Assembly (NCBI GenBank): GCA_030142905.1
Contig: JASJOG010000025.1
Span: forward strand, 2,066,001 to 2,130,000
Length of the DNA: 64,000 bases
Reading direction: 5' to 3'
Origin: Heliopora coerulea
Taxonomy: Eukaryota > Cnidaria > Anthozoa > Scleralcyonacea > Helioporidae
In this document: piece after piece, positions 1 through 13,929 of the stretch
Layout of the letters: each line of letters opens with the position of its first letter
Position numbering within the stretch: the first letter of the stretch is position 1
Position numbers and translations under genes: made by a program
Notes under the pieces: generated by a model
Database searches by the model: none
Seen by the model: only the letters and a program-made list of their open reading frames with translations
What the model was told of the DNA's origin: nothing

Positions 1-657
1 CAATTGTTTCATACGCGAAGCACACTTGCTAATTAACCGGTTTATGATATCAAAGAAACGTGAACGGCAGTCACAACCAGGAGAATTACTGGCAAATTTT
101 CTTACGTAGGAAGAGCTGTGCAGTTTCAAAGTAACACAATTTCAAAAGAGGTTTCACGCACTCCTTCGGACTCGTACTATTTTGATAGTCTTTGAAAACC
201 TCACTCGTGCGTGGTATTTTCCAAACTCCACTCGAAGCCATGCTATTTCCGATACTAATCTTTCATACAAAATAAGGGTAACATCTTTACCAAACCAGTA
301 TTACGGATGATGACCCTCAGTCCAAAATTTGTTTCAAAAACTAAAAATTTGCTGACAAACTCAAAGTTGTCTACTAAACAGACACGTCGTTTGATTCGTG
401 ATCCAGGGGTTTTTCCCTGTTTAATATCTGAATTAACTTGAGGTTAATTTTAACATTTTACAAAGGACATGAAGATTGGTCAAAGAAGTGTTCACCTCGG
501 TGACCATTTTAGGTATAAAAGTCGCCAGTAGGCGACTGAAAATGCATTTTACTATGAGCCATCATGTTAAAATGCCTTCATATTTACTTTTGGGCGAGAC
601 ATAAAGTAAATGTGCATCATCACGATACATTTGATCTCTTCCTGTTCTCGACTTTAG
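1..657. other. ACSS3 intron, no feature recognised
   Basis: Upstream intron sequence of the ACSS3-like gene. I see no exon, ORF or repeat that I can name. Confidence 0.5.
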
Positions 658-739
658 CCTACCATTGCCACCTGGTGTTGCGTCGACGCTTTGGAAAAAT
701 GACGAAAGGTTCCTGCAGAGTTATTTTCAAAAGTACCCG
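658..739 (+). CDS. ACSS3: ACSS3-like exon a
   Basis: CTTTAG acceptor and GTAAGT donor. The first base completes a codon from an upstream exon; the remaining 27 codons start with LPLPPG and contain LWKND, the stretch before the conserved YYDTMD motif of ACSS3. It ends in phase 0. Confidence 0.88.
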
Positions 740-3700
740 GTAAGTCCCGATAAGAATCGGCAAAATTGAAAACATGCTTTGTTATGTGAACAAATTAGGC
801 CCAGTTCAAACGTCGAACTTTTCGTGTGCCGAATCAAATGCAAATCAGTTTGGACAAAGGATTTTGCTCACTAACATTAGATTCGGCACGTGAAAAGTTC
901 GACGTTTGAACTAGGCCTTAGCAGGCCATACATACGCCGTAAAAAACATTCGTCCCACTTCCTGTCAACCTTGCTTCCCCAATCCCTCCTTTTCTTTCTT
1001 TACTGCTTCCTTGCTTCCTTGCTTCCTTCCTTGCTTGCTTCCTTCCTCCCTTCTTTTCCTTCCTTCTTTCCTGTTCTTCCTTTCATTTCTTCCTTGCTTG
1101 GTTCCTTTCCTTCCTTTCTCTCCTTGCTTCTTTCTTTGCTTCCTTCCTTTCTTTCTTCCTGTCTCCCTTCTTCATTTTTACTCCGTTTCTTCCTTTTCTT
1201 GCTTTCTTATTCTTCGTTTCTTTTCCTTACTTTTTCAGCTTTTTCTTATCTCCTTTTTTTGCTCCTTCTTTTCCTCTTTTTCCTTTCTTCCTTTTTTTCC
1301 TTACTTCTGCTTTATCGCATTTAGAACAAGGCGACAGACTAGTGTTTCAGATCCGATAAAATGTGTTTTGGGAGTTTTTTTAAATTTGTTCTAAAACGAA
1401 CCCCATTATACGCTCATTGACGAAGAAAATTTGAGGTGTATAGGTGTAAATCAGGCGTATAGGTTCGACACAGTTATGGTTTGCCTTTCTGTTTTCTCCT
1501 TAATTGCTGATGCTTTATGGAAGTTTGTCTGGTAGATAATTGTGTTTCGTTTGATTTATCTTTGACCTGTCGAAGGCCACAGAATGATGGCCGAAAGTTC
1601 ATTTAAATAGTATATCTTCGGCGGGGAGCGCCGTTTTCTTAATGATCCCTAATTCCGGTTGATGCAAGATGAGGATTAACCAGGTTTTTAGCCTCTCGCG
1701 AGCCAACCAAATCGCAGGAAAACTGCACACAGTAATAGATACTGTACGAGTGACCAAATTCCATGGGATTTACACAGCGGCTTAGTTTATGGGTGTGTGT
1801 GGGTGTGTGGCACCTCTTAAAGTTTGCTAAAAAATAGAAAATTCGGGAAAAAATAAATAGTCATTTGGAAAAAATTTGGTAAGGTAAAGTAGGTCAAAAT
1901 CTCACTTGGTTACTAGTTTATATTTAATTTACCTATCGGAGATGAGGTACACCATACATGACCTGAATGCGCTTCAAATTAAATTCGGGCAATTTTTGAA
2001 AGTATACAATGTTTGGGTGGACATCAAAGTGGACATCCCCCAGTCAAAATGGGTTAACTATGCCCCTGAATTTACAACACATCTCAAATGGCCATGAACA
2101 GAATACTTCATGATAAACCTACCCTGCTAGTCAAGTAGAAAAGTTGACTTGAGCGGTATTCGAACTCCCATCTTTGGGTTTCCGGACCGCTGCTCTACCA
2201 ATTGAGCTATCGAGTGAATTGGGAATGGTATGCTCGTTTAGGACATTTTAAGTGCACCAAATATTGTCACAGCTTAACGCTTTATATTCGTTAGAATGTG
2301 CAGTGTTTCAATTCTATTTCAGAATTTAATTTCAGAGTCTCAGGGTAATCTAATACCCAGGGTAATCTCACTCAAGTCAACTTTTCTAGTTGACTTAAAC
2401 AGTGTAGGTTTATCATGAAATATTCTGTTTATGTTACCTAGAGGATGATTCTCAAATCAAATGGCTATGTTTACCAACTATTTTGAAGTTTCAGAGAATT
2501 TTCACATAGAAAATCGAAGGAAAAGTTTATATAAATCAGGACGACCCTGTATCCGATTTATAGCACACAAGTTAGGTGCCAATTTCTCTTGGGTTTTCTG
2601 CATGAACTATTAATGAGGACTAGGCCGGCCTTTCAGGTAGGAAATGAGGCCGACAATGAGGACTAGACCGGGTTTTCAGATAAGAGGAATTCGTTCTAGT
2701 CCGAGGCGAAGGCGAGGATTGGAACGAATTCCGAGTACTTGAAAACCCGGTCTAGTCCGAACTGGAGGCCTTTGAATGACTTCTCAGAATCAATTAGTGT
2801 ATTGGCACAATGAATTAGTGTACTAGTACTGAGCGAATCGATGATTAAACCGATTGTGTGAAATTATACTGTATTTTAAGTCCAATGACTTGAACTATTA
2901 TTTCTAGTCCAAGGACTGGAAAAAAACAGTTCAAGTCCTCTGCCCAGTACTTCCGTGGTGTTTCAAGTTCGCTCACGTTGTGCCATTCAGCGCGTCTGAT
3001 TGAATAATATACTCATGAATTATTAATGCGTTTGAGAATATTGCTTACAACACTAAGCTACAATCATGACATTGAAGAGCATCATGAAAAATAAGTGAAT
3101 GTTACGGGTGACAAGAAGGTTAACGTCCTTAACATTTGAACTTTCGAACCGTTTTTTTTTTTGAACAGTTTAAAACAGCATCCATTTCCTCCAAGGTGAT
3201 TTTCTGTTATAAAACATGTTATTAATATATGAATCTGTACTTAATTTTCCTCTATATTGAGAATTTAAAAAGTTAATCTTTATTTACCTGAGATCTTGCC
3301 TTGACGAATAAAATCGTGTGATCTTGACCAAGGTGAAATAGTTCAGGAATTCCTTGATAGGAGAAGGACTAGAAAACAATTTTATTTCCATAAGGAAATG
3401 ACTTACACGTGATGGTCGTTCCTTAAAATACATGTTCATCCTTTGTTGCATCCTTTTGTGTGTAATTGGTTTCAATCAAAGAATGCTGTCAAGTCGTTTT
3501 TTTTGACTAGTGTGTTGCTAAATTTTCGAAGTGTGATATTCAAAGTGGAGTTCACAGCTCCTTCTTGACGGTTAAAAATCTGTGGAAGGGTGGGAAGGTT
3601 TGAATCGTTTTCTATTCTGTAATACGTCTGCACAATTTTAGGGTCATTATGATACTATGGACGAAGGCATTATGGATTTTAGTGGATGTATATCGATTAT

Positions 3701-6700
3701 GACAAGAACCGACGACGTTATCAACGTGGCAGGCCACCGTCTCTCAACTAAAGGTATTGAAGAGGTATGCAACTCAGTTTAAATCGTTAGAAAGTACTTA
3801 TTTAGGTAATTTATAAATTTGTAAATTGATCTGTTTTGTAACTAGTTAGGTAAATGCTGTAATGAACAGAAATTTTTCATGATAATCTTACAATGCCCAA
3901 GTCAACTTTTGTTGATGGTTCTGAAATACAACCTGTAATGTCATAAGTTGTAAGTAGTTCTAAGTTAAATATCTCGAGAACGGAGCAAGATATTGAAGTG
4001 TGGTCCACGGCGTTTACATTCAAGTTCAAGTTCAACTTTTACTTATACATAATATATTTACATAATATAAGAAAAAAAAAGGCGTTAGATAGTAGACAAT
4101 GATTATAGGTAAATATTACAAGTATTGGAGAATGTAATGTGCAGCAGCAGGACGAGCACAGACTTTCGAGCTAGCCACCGCCACACAACTGTTGTATATA
4201 TGAATAGGTACACCAGGTGTCAGGCTATTAGTTTACCTTATAATTCGACAGCTTTAGTTGTTATTCAATACAACAGAGTGAAAGATAACTGCAACAGACA
4301 AATGAAAACAATAGAAGACATTGCTATCATTGACGACTTCAAAAATACAATTTCATCTTAAGTTTGTGATTTGAGTAAAAATATTTTATGTAATGTTTCA
4401 AACACGAGCAGGAGTGCTTTATCGCCTCGTGTTTTATATCCAATAAAGCACGTCCTACGAGTTTTTTGAACGGCTTAAAAAACAAACCTCTTAATACGCT
4501 GATTCGGTATAAAAGTTTGAAAATTAATGTTTTCTAAGCCAAGAAAATTTGAGGAGAAAAGTAAGCGGGTTTTTATCACATATAAAGACACGAAACGGTT
4601 ATGATTTTCCTTTGTATCTTCCTCATAAGCTTTTAATGAGTTTTTAAAGTGCTTTTCAAACTTAATGTAGTCTAAATTTATTAAATCAAGTGGATTATCT
4701 TTTTAACTGTTTGATAAAGAAAATGTAAACGTTTGTTTGCCATAATCAGTTCTCACTTTAGGTCTAGAAAAATTCTTATTTTTTGCATTCCTGGTATTGT
4801 ACGAAAGTTCATCAGTTTGAGAAACTACTCTACAATGGTATTGTAAGAATATACATCAATTTAAGAAACTACTTAACAAAGAAAAACTTAAAACCAATAC
4901 CAGCCGACAGTCCGAAAAGATATAAAACAAACTATAATCCGAATAAATGCGCCTTGAAAGCGGGAGATTATAGTTAAATCAAGGTGGTGGAGCGAGTCAG
5001 TAATATTTCGACTTTATTTCAAAGTCATTAGTCTAATGATGACTTTGAAATCAAGTTGAAATAGTACTGATTTGCTCCATCATCTTGAATGAACTTCAAT
5101 CGCCAGTTCTCAAAATGCTGCTACTGGAGTTATGTTGTATTTTATAAAGACAAACTTAATTTTCATTTCGTATATACCAGGAGGGATCCAGAATTTTGAG
5201 AAAGGGGAACTCAAATTTTTTTTTGACAAATATCATGCCACTATACTACCAATGGGTACAGAGGGATTTGTCCCGCACTTACTTTCGAACAACTTAAGGT
5301 CAGTTAGCAGGGTTTTGGAGGACCTAATTTTTCACATGGAAATCGATTTTTGAAGACCTTTAAGCCGAGTTAGCAGGGTTCTGGAGGACCTAATTTATTG
5401 TATGGAAATCTGGGATTTGTTCCCCACCTACTTTCAAACACCTTAAGGCCAGTTAGCAGGGTTTTGGAAGACCTAATCAAAAAAATGGAAAAAGAAAAAT
5501 GGAAGAACCATGAAGTAAAAACCTTATGGTGTAAAAAAATCAAACATCAGGGTTGTGAGAAGTGGAAGCCTCTTGTGAGTTCTGTGTTTTGTGGTGATCA
5601 TAAATGTGTTTTGCAGTTGTTATTCCACCTGACAGAATACCAAGTAATGGGATATATGGAGTTATTTTTTCCACCAATGAGAACACATCTCTTTTTAACA
5701 GTTCATCATTTTTCAATTCTTTGCTCAATTCCTCAGAAGATTCAATAGCATCTAGACCACCCAATGTATTTGAGAATTCGCTTATTAGAAGGTCAGTCAA
5801 GAACTCATTAGCTTTTTGCATTCTTTTGCGTTCATAATTTGTATAAAGCTTGTTGATTACCTTGTGACTGGCCTTTTTAATGTAAGCCACGGATTTGTCT
5901 AAGTCACCATCTTCTGCCAATTTCAAAAGGATATTCCTCTTTTTCTCTTCTGTGTGTATTCAGTGTTTGTTTGCGGTTCAACTTTTTCAGGTTTTTCTTC
6001 ATTGTCACTTAACATTCCTTTCAGTTCTTCTCCAGCTGTTGATATTTCTTCAATAGCCTCATCAATAGTTTTAGGTTTTGTATTTTTGCGTCGTGGCATT
6101 ATATATATTATACCATATATTTTATTTTTTTCCATTGACTACAGATTTTAGCGGTGTTATAATTTTATAGTCAAATGGATAGTGCAAATTGATTTCAAGT
6201 GTTGCATATTTAATATTCTTTAGTTTTTCTATAATTTGGGTTCTTTCTGTTTTGGTACTATTTCCTAGATACCTGCGGAAAATGACATTCACATCATCCT
6301 CATCTGGATTGTAAAAAGAAACAACTCTTGCAACATTGTCTCTATAGGGTTTAGAAATGCTGTTTAACTGTTGAGTGATGACTATTGTTGAGAGACCAAA
6401 GTGTCTAGCAGAAAATGCCAATTTGATCAACTCACTGGTTCTATTTTTGACATCCTGACTACTCGCACAGTCATCCAGGATTATTAAACTATTGGTTCCT
6501 TGGTAAACCACTTGGACAATTTGGAGCATTTTATTGACATTACCTTGATCACATTCCACGGCAATAAAATCAGGATCATTAATGTATTTCTAATCTTGGT
6601 ATGTTTTATTCCACGTGAAAGTTGGACAGATTAAAATGATATAATCAAAGTGCTTTTTATAATGTTTCTCAATCATATTTAGCAAATAATAGGTTTTCCC

Positions 6701-9700
6701 ACAGTTTGTCATACCACATATAATCATTTTGAAAGGTGACTCCATCTATATAATACATTATAACTTAATACTGGATGCTCCGCAAATCATTGGTCATGAA
6801 ATTGACAAGATCATCAGATACAACAAATATTTTACAATTAATGTTTCCAGTATGTGCTGTCTTTTTAATTTCCAATAGAATGCCATTCTGAGTGTTTACT
6901 ATCTTTTTGCCATGACCTGTTTTGTTAACCTCTTCGGTAGATCTTAGATCGATGACCAAAGCGAACTTGTCTTTGTAGAACTTTTCAGGTGTCATGAACT
7001 GGTCCTTTTCATCTTTTGATCGAAATAATCTTAGTGCTTCGTCATAGAACCGTGACTTTGTGATTCCTTGTGAGTATACCTGGTTTGGAACACCTTCAAT
7101 TGTTATTTTAACCTCTGTAATATTTGGATGAAGGAATTCTTCACTATCTGTCTTCGATGTCTTCGTAAAAAGCATAACGACGGCTTTCATGGACTTGCGA
7201 GGTATGTTAATGTTTTCATTAATGAGAGTGGACGCGGCGGCCCATGGAACATTCTTCATAAGAGTCACGTGTTCAAATGACAATGAACGACCAACCGCAT
7301 ACATTGATGCCACCTCATCTGCAATAGTTTGGTTTTCGATTGTCTCGTATTCTAATTCAAGGTTTTCAAGACTATAATTTCCAAGTGTTTGACCACTTTG
7401 AGCAACTAATATTTCATTTGATTTGGTTTCCCCTGCAAGCCTGATTTGTAAACGATTTTGGAGAAGCTTAGAGAGATTATTTAAAAAGCTGGTTTTAGTG
7501 TTGCTCACTTTGAAATCGAAGAGTAAATGCAGTGACCCGGGAACCGAACAACTGTCCTGCTTCAGTTTTGGGATATCTATATACAGTTCTTCTCCTGGTG
7601 ATGCTTTGTTAGGGTTCATAGTCACATGTCTTGTTCTTTCACCTTTTATTGCACCCATTTGGCTTCTTCTGAAACCCAGACTCAATTCTTCCTCTGTCCT
7701 ATTCATTGTTGATATATATTAATATACATTTTATTTCCTCTTCCTCGGTTCTTTGTATTGGTCGTATATGAACCATGCCACAGCTATAACAAGGATGTAT
7801 AGCTTGTTCGCAAGCCACGCCAATCCTTTAGCACCCCATGACAATGCTTGAGCGATGATATTCAATATTGGTGCTAATAAAGCTCGTAGTTTCTTTCCCA
7901 GGTTATAGACAGCTTTTGCAAATTTTCCAGTAGCCTGTGCACCTTTTATTAATGCTTTCCTGACGCCCACGATGATTGTTGTTATAATACCAGCGACAGA
8001 GATTGCCAAAGCGCTTAGACCGACTAAGTTCTCTTTGCCCACTCTTTGAATCGTTCTAGTCTGCTGATGTCTGGTATTTTATCTACTAATTCTTTAAACT
8101 GTCTTATGGCTTCTTTGCTTCTCTTAGCCGTGCTATATTTTCTGTCAACTTTTACGATTAGTTTTGGTTCCAATAAAATTCCGTCTTTACCATTTTGTTT
8201 GAAAAATAGAGCACCTTTGTCGTTAACAAATGGCCTATCAACGATCTCTTTTGATATTTTGTCTTCACCTAAAGATTTTTTATATAATTTTTGATTTTTG
8301 TATTTATTATTTGAGTCCTTTTTATTTGATTCACCGCTATTTCTCTATTAAGTTCACTTAGATTTTTTAGTCTAGCCTCTATCTCTTCTTGCTGTTTGAA
8401 TGCTAGATCAAAATTTTCCTGTTCTACACCTTCATAGTTATTATTGACTCTTACGAATTCTACTCCAGAGGTTTTGAATTGGACACCACTCTTTTTGTTA
8501 GTGATGGTTACTGTTTTACCATCGTCATTTTCTGTTAATGATGTTTCCATTTGATTAAATTTTCTCATTCTGATCAAATCCATGTATCTCCTCCTATTTT
8601 GTATATCAGCAAGTTCAGTTTTGTTAGAGTAATTATAGTTTGAAAATTCACTTAAACTGATGGACTTACGCTTGTTAAAGAAATCATCTTTTTGGTCAAG
8701 TTCGTCCAAACTCATATCGTAATCTGTGTAATTTTCACCCAAATCTTGCATTTCAAAATCATCGAATCTTCCTTCGGCCATTTGTATATATCACTCTATA
8801 TGTTGTATATCACTCTCAGGAATCCAACTATTATGTTTACTATCATAACCTAACCATTTAACAAGAACCATTTTTTTACCTTTTACTTTTTTCTTTTTAA
8901 TATTTTTTCAACTTTATAGACATCGTCCTTTTTATCAACACTTGACAATTCCTCTTCGTAGAATTTCCCAATAATTGGTTCACCCTCTAGATCCTCGATT
9001 TCATAAACAGTTGGGTCACCACGTATAACCTTGACCACTTTGAACAGTTCTTCAGTGAAATTGGCTTCATAACCTTTAGTAAAAGTGCTTTTATATTTTG
9101 GTATTCGGACAGTGTCTCCTACCTTAAATTTAGGTAATGGTGACTCAGCATAGAGATGGCCATATAGAGTGGACCAAACCTCGTCTTCATTCTTTTTGTT
9201 AACATCCTTTGGTTTCATTAATATGGTGTTGTACTTATATTATTGTAATTGTACACCAATTGGTCCAACACATCAATCCATTTATAAGTTCCTTTACTGT
9301 AAAAGTATTTCCACATAGCAGTTTTAAGTGCTCTGTTAAATCTTTCTACAACAGCTGCCTTTTTATCAGAGTTTGTGGAGAAATACTTAATATCATGTTT
9401 TTCTTACAACGATTTTACACCAACATTGTAAAACTCCTTTCCATCATCAAATTGAGCTATTTTAGGATAATCACCGAATCTCTCTTTAAATTGGCTCAAT
9501 AGTTCTGTGATTGCTTTTGTCATATTATTAGTATCTTTTCTATAAACAGGAATGGCGAATGCATACCTGCTAAGAATTTCAATAGATGTTAATATCCAGT
9601 AATAACCTTTGTTTTTGTTTTTATATGAACCCATATCAACGAGATCCATCTGTATCTGCTCACCAAGATAGTTAACTTTAGTTTGTCTGAATTTGTTTTC

Positions 9701-12700
9701 TGACAATTGGTTTATATCTGGTGTATGTGTCTTGTGATCTTAACCAGTCTTTCAGCTGTTTTCTACTGACATTTAAACCATCTTCTAATGCTTTTTGATA
9801 TAATCTTTCTGGAGATTGGTAACCAGTTTTAAGGTTGTGGTAAATATCTCTCAGCCCTTGTTCTATCTCTATATCTTTATCCATATACATTACACTAGAT
9901 TATGTATGTCTAATAGTATTTTTCCGATGTTTATTATTCTCCCATCTTGGTCCTTAACATTGAAATTGATCTTATTTCTAACACCCCTATCAATTGGGGC
10001 TCTGAATTCAATGTCGAAAAAATGCTGAACACTACCTTCCAATGACGGTGTAGTTGTTATTGGTAATAAAGCTATAACTTCACTTGTCTTGCCATTTGTA
10101 TTTATATTATCTATCATTTTAGTCAAACTACAAGTGACTTTTATGTATTGTAACCCATTATTTATATTAACTGAGTTACCACTTTTTGTATTTGTATTGG
10201 CGTTTATTACTTGGTCTTTGTTGAATCCCAATATAGGCCCTATAGTTTTCATATTTATTGCATTGTCACTAGTAATAAAGTACGTTCCATCATATTCATT
10301 AGACACCAAAGTAATGCTACCATAACTCTCAATCTCCTTCTTGATCATATTAAATGTCCAATGAGCCTTCTGTATCGTCTTTTTATTGCCGTTATATGTT
10401 AATTCATTGTTCTCATCAGTGATATTATTATAATCCCAGAATAAAGTAGCCTTCTTGACTAACAGAAACGGGTTAACATTATCTATTAAAAATGACTCAT
10501 CCAAGAGCAATTCTTTTGAAGAACCGTCTATCAAGACACTCGGTCTCTCCATATATAATATATCATATATTATATATGGTAACTAAAGAGTTAAGAAAAC
10601 AGGCAGAAAAGATGTTTAAAAATGAATATCCTAATGCAAAACTGGATAAATTCGAATTTGGATATAACTTAGATAATGATGGTAAATTGAAATCAATTGA
10701 TATCTATTACAAAGTCACACAAAAGTACTCAGATTGGATATCAATAACAGATCCAAGATTTAAAAATAATTCAGAAGAAGATCTTTATGGCAGCAAAGCT
10801 GGAACAGCTCAGCTGTTAAAAAAAACAGTAATGGATAACAGCTTAGCTGATACAAGTACACCAGGATTTCCAAAAATATGGCAACCAAATGGTACAATAC
10901 AAAAAATTCTTGAGTCAAATATACAATATGTTGAAGGATATTGTCTCACTGATAAATATCCAGATCATTACATATTGAATTACGATATTGAGAATTTCAG
11001 AATATATATCAACAACCAAGTGACAACCATTGCCGGGCCCAAGTGACAAGTTTTTATTCGGTTAATCAGTGAATACTTGGCAAAATGTTGAAAACTGATT
11101 TCAGTGAAACGTTTCCCGGTATTTTTTGAATTTGAATTTCTTCTACTCACGGTTTCATTTCTTTGCTGTTTGTTCCGATTCCCTTTGAAAATATTCATCA
11201 ATATTCCTGGTGGTCAACATGTTTAATGCTAGTTTATGTAACGAAGCAAAAAGTCAAATGACGACTAATCAAAAAGGGGGGCGCGCGTCCGGTGAGCTCC
11301 TGGCTAAATCCTCCCATGTATACACTTCAATAGCTAAAACGTTTTGTTGCTTTGCTTAGCGTCATCAGCGAATAAATGTTTGTTTAACCCTTTTTGTTCC
11401 CAGGCGTCTCCCCTTGACGAGTAAAATTGTCAGGCGTTAGCCAGAGTCAAATTGATAAGTTTGATAAGGACAGAAAAGAGTTAATTAGATGACTCAACTA
11501 CGGTGTTTTGTATCACGAAATCGTCGTATTTTTCTTAACTTGTTAAATATTACTGAAAAATCATTTATGTCTAAAATAGTTTGGTCTCTGCAGTAGACAT
11601 TACCAGCGCCTGTCACTAAACATTGTTTCTTTCATCCAGGCGCTACTGAAGGATGAAGATGTCATCGATGCTGCGGTAGTTGGTGTCGATGATGAACTCA
11701 GGGGCCATGTTCCTTTTGGATTTATAGTTTTGAAGAAAGGTACACGTGCATGGACTGATTGAAACATATTTTATAGATGTACCGTATAAATCGATGAACA
11801 GCTACGCTATTGTGCTGATCGGACCTTGGAAAGGCATCAAATTGCTGTCTTGGCTTACGCCAGAGTAACGACTTTAATTCACGGAATTCTATCATCTAGA
11901 GCATAAATACAGAAAGGTGGGGGTTGATCCGTCTGTATTTGAAACCGCCAGCCTCGTTGTACACTTTGTCCGACCCTAAACCAGGTTTGTTGGACTGAAC
12001 TTTTTTCAGCTTCGGAGCCTTTATTATTTGGAAACAAATTTTCGACTTTCTGAATCATACATTCAAAGTCCGAACCAGGACCAGCTGTGAAAAGTACATC
12101 TCTGGGGCCTTTGGCTGGTAATCAAATCCCCGCAATCCTGCGAATCTAATGCAGTGCCCTGCCAGCTGAGCCACAAAACCCGTTGTCGAGAGCTTGTTCA
12201 CGGAACTTCGTATTTATAGAAGTGGTAATGCAGCTAAAGTGATTGGTATATTTAAGGAATATTAGGTTCTACACTCGATCACATGAAATGCAATCTATGT
12301 AGGTGAAAGTAAATTTACGAGTTCTATATATGTGCAGAACTCGTGGTCATTTTCTTGACAACGGCCTTCGTAGCTCAGTTGCCAGAGCATTGCACTGGAT
12401 TTGCTGCGTCACGGGTTTGATTCCCAGCCAGAGGCCCAAGAGTTGCATTTGTCGCAAGCAGCCCCGGTTGAGTCTTCAAATGTGTGGTTCTGACACTCGA
12501 AAGTTTAGTTCCGTTTAATACAGACTCCATATCATTGAACTCGGTTTTGTTGTCAAGAATTATCCAGGTCTCAGGTGGTATTGTCAGCCTCAACTTCAGC
12601 TTCGCCCGAGAAAACAGTCTTCGATCTTGATAATTCTTGACATCAAGAAGTCTCATCCAATGTTTGTTTATTAAGGTGATTTCAGTTTATGTTTTAAGGG

Positions 12701-13853
12701 GATACTACTCCTTGAAATCGGGAACAGCGGTCTCACTACACAGTATTTGTTCTCATTCGGAGAATGTAAAAAAATAATCCCAGCAGCCAAAAGCTCAATC
12801 AATGCTCTATAAGAATAACTCTATTGGGAATACACTAATACAAAACTGAGGGAATTACTCGGATACCCAAACATTTCACGGATAACTCAAACCGTTATTT
12901 AGTCTAATCAAGGACTATACCTAACTTGATGATAACAATTCAGAAGTTTACTCACCACGTTACGATGTAATGTGGGATTTTGGAAAAATTATATTGGTAG
13001 TTGTCACGGCAATTGTTTGAAACGTGGAAGTCATTTTGTAATGGTAAAAATGCATTCAAACGCTAAGTTTGCCTGGTCAGCTAAAAAGCATCCATGTTTT
13101 TATGAATCAAAACCTTGCGAGATGACCAAAATAAATGAAAGAGGTTGGACAATCATAAGTAATGAGAACTATCTCCTTAACATTACGTGAATCTTTCACA
13201 CAGGAATTAAGAAATCCCATGATGACATTATTAATGATGCTATCCAGTCAGTTCGTGAACACTTGGGGCCAGTGGCGGCCTTCAAGTCAGCAGTCATCGT
13301 TCCAGCATTACCAAAGGTTAGTCATGTTTAACTCTTTAACATAAGGACAGGAGAAGTATCAGGGAAATGGTAAACGAGCTATTTCACGTGTGATGTTTTG
13401 TCTTGTGACTGTGACCCTGGTGTGTGCAATTAGCCCAGGACAGTCTATGCAGCATGATTTCTGCATATGATTCACTGTAGGACGTCCTTGACGTTCTCGT
13501 GGGTTTAATTCACATGTGAGGATGACGATAGCGGGGCCCAAAATCGTGCCCAGTTTACACAGTCATGACGGGAATACCAAGGACGACGTTTCCTTACAAA
13601 AGATTTTTTCTTTCAACACAAAGAGAATGGTCTAGGTTGAAAACACGGCGCGACTGATTGCATTTGTTCGTTTTCATGACGGCGTTCGGTCTTTCATTTG
13701 TTGGTTCATCCGTTTATTTCATTCATTAAGTCGTTTATTCATTTCATTCATTTACTCATTCATTCAGTCGCACATTGATTCATTTCATTCACTTATTCGC
13801 TCAGTCATTCATTTATTTATTTATTCAATCATTTCATTCATTCCACTTATGTA

Positions 13854-13929
<76 letters not shown>

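Larger units (their letters stand above)
5540..11046. mobile_element. Partial endogenous Polinton-like virus
   Basis: A compact block of tightly packed genes inside an ACSS3 intron, six on the minus strand and one divergent. It combines an rve-type integrase with a chromodomain, an A32-like packaging ATPase, a capsid-like and a penton-like protein, and two proteins with hydrophobic segments: a Polinton/Maverick or adintovirus-type gene set. There is no protein-primed DNA polymerase B, protease or terminal inverted repeat here. At 5.5 kb it is well below the usual 15-20 kb, so it is a fragment. Gaps between genes are about 20-100 bp and TATATA-rich. Several genes carry stops or frameshifts, while the two presumed structural genes remain open. 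Confidence 0.83.

Noticed and set aside
890..1394. Two overlapping long ORFs rich in Phe, Leu and Ser
   Set aside because: They arise from the polypyrimidine tract; two frames are open for the same reason and have no domain.
7731..8042. Independent 103-residue gene starting with GTG
   Set aside because: It lacks an ATG and TATATA signal and continues the sequence of the upstream reading frame after a frameshift, so it is treated as the end of the 8781-7731 gene.
10492..10575. Upstream extension of the divergent viral ORF
   Set aside because: It overlaps the penton-like gene and the TATATA palindrome; the ATG at 10576 fits the pattern of the other genes.
12361..12432. Possible tRNA gene
   Set aside because: No acceptor stem; recurring fragments of the same type elsewhere point to a SINE.
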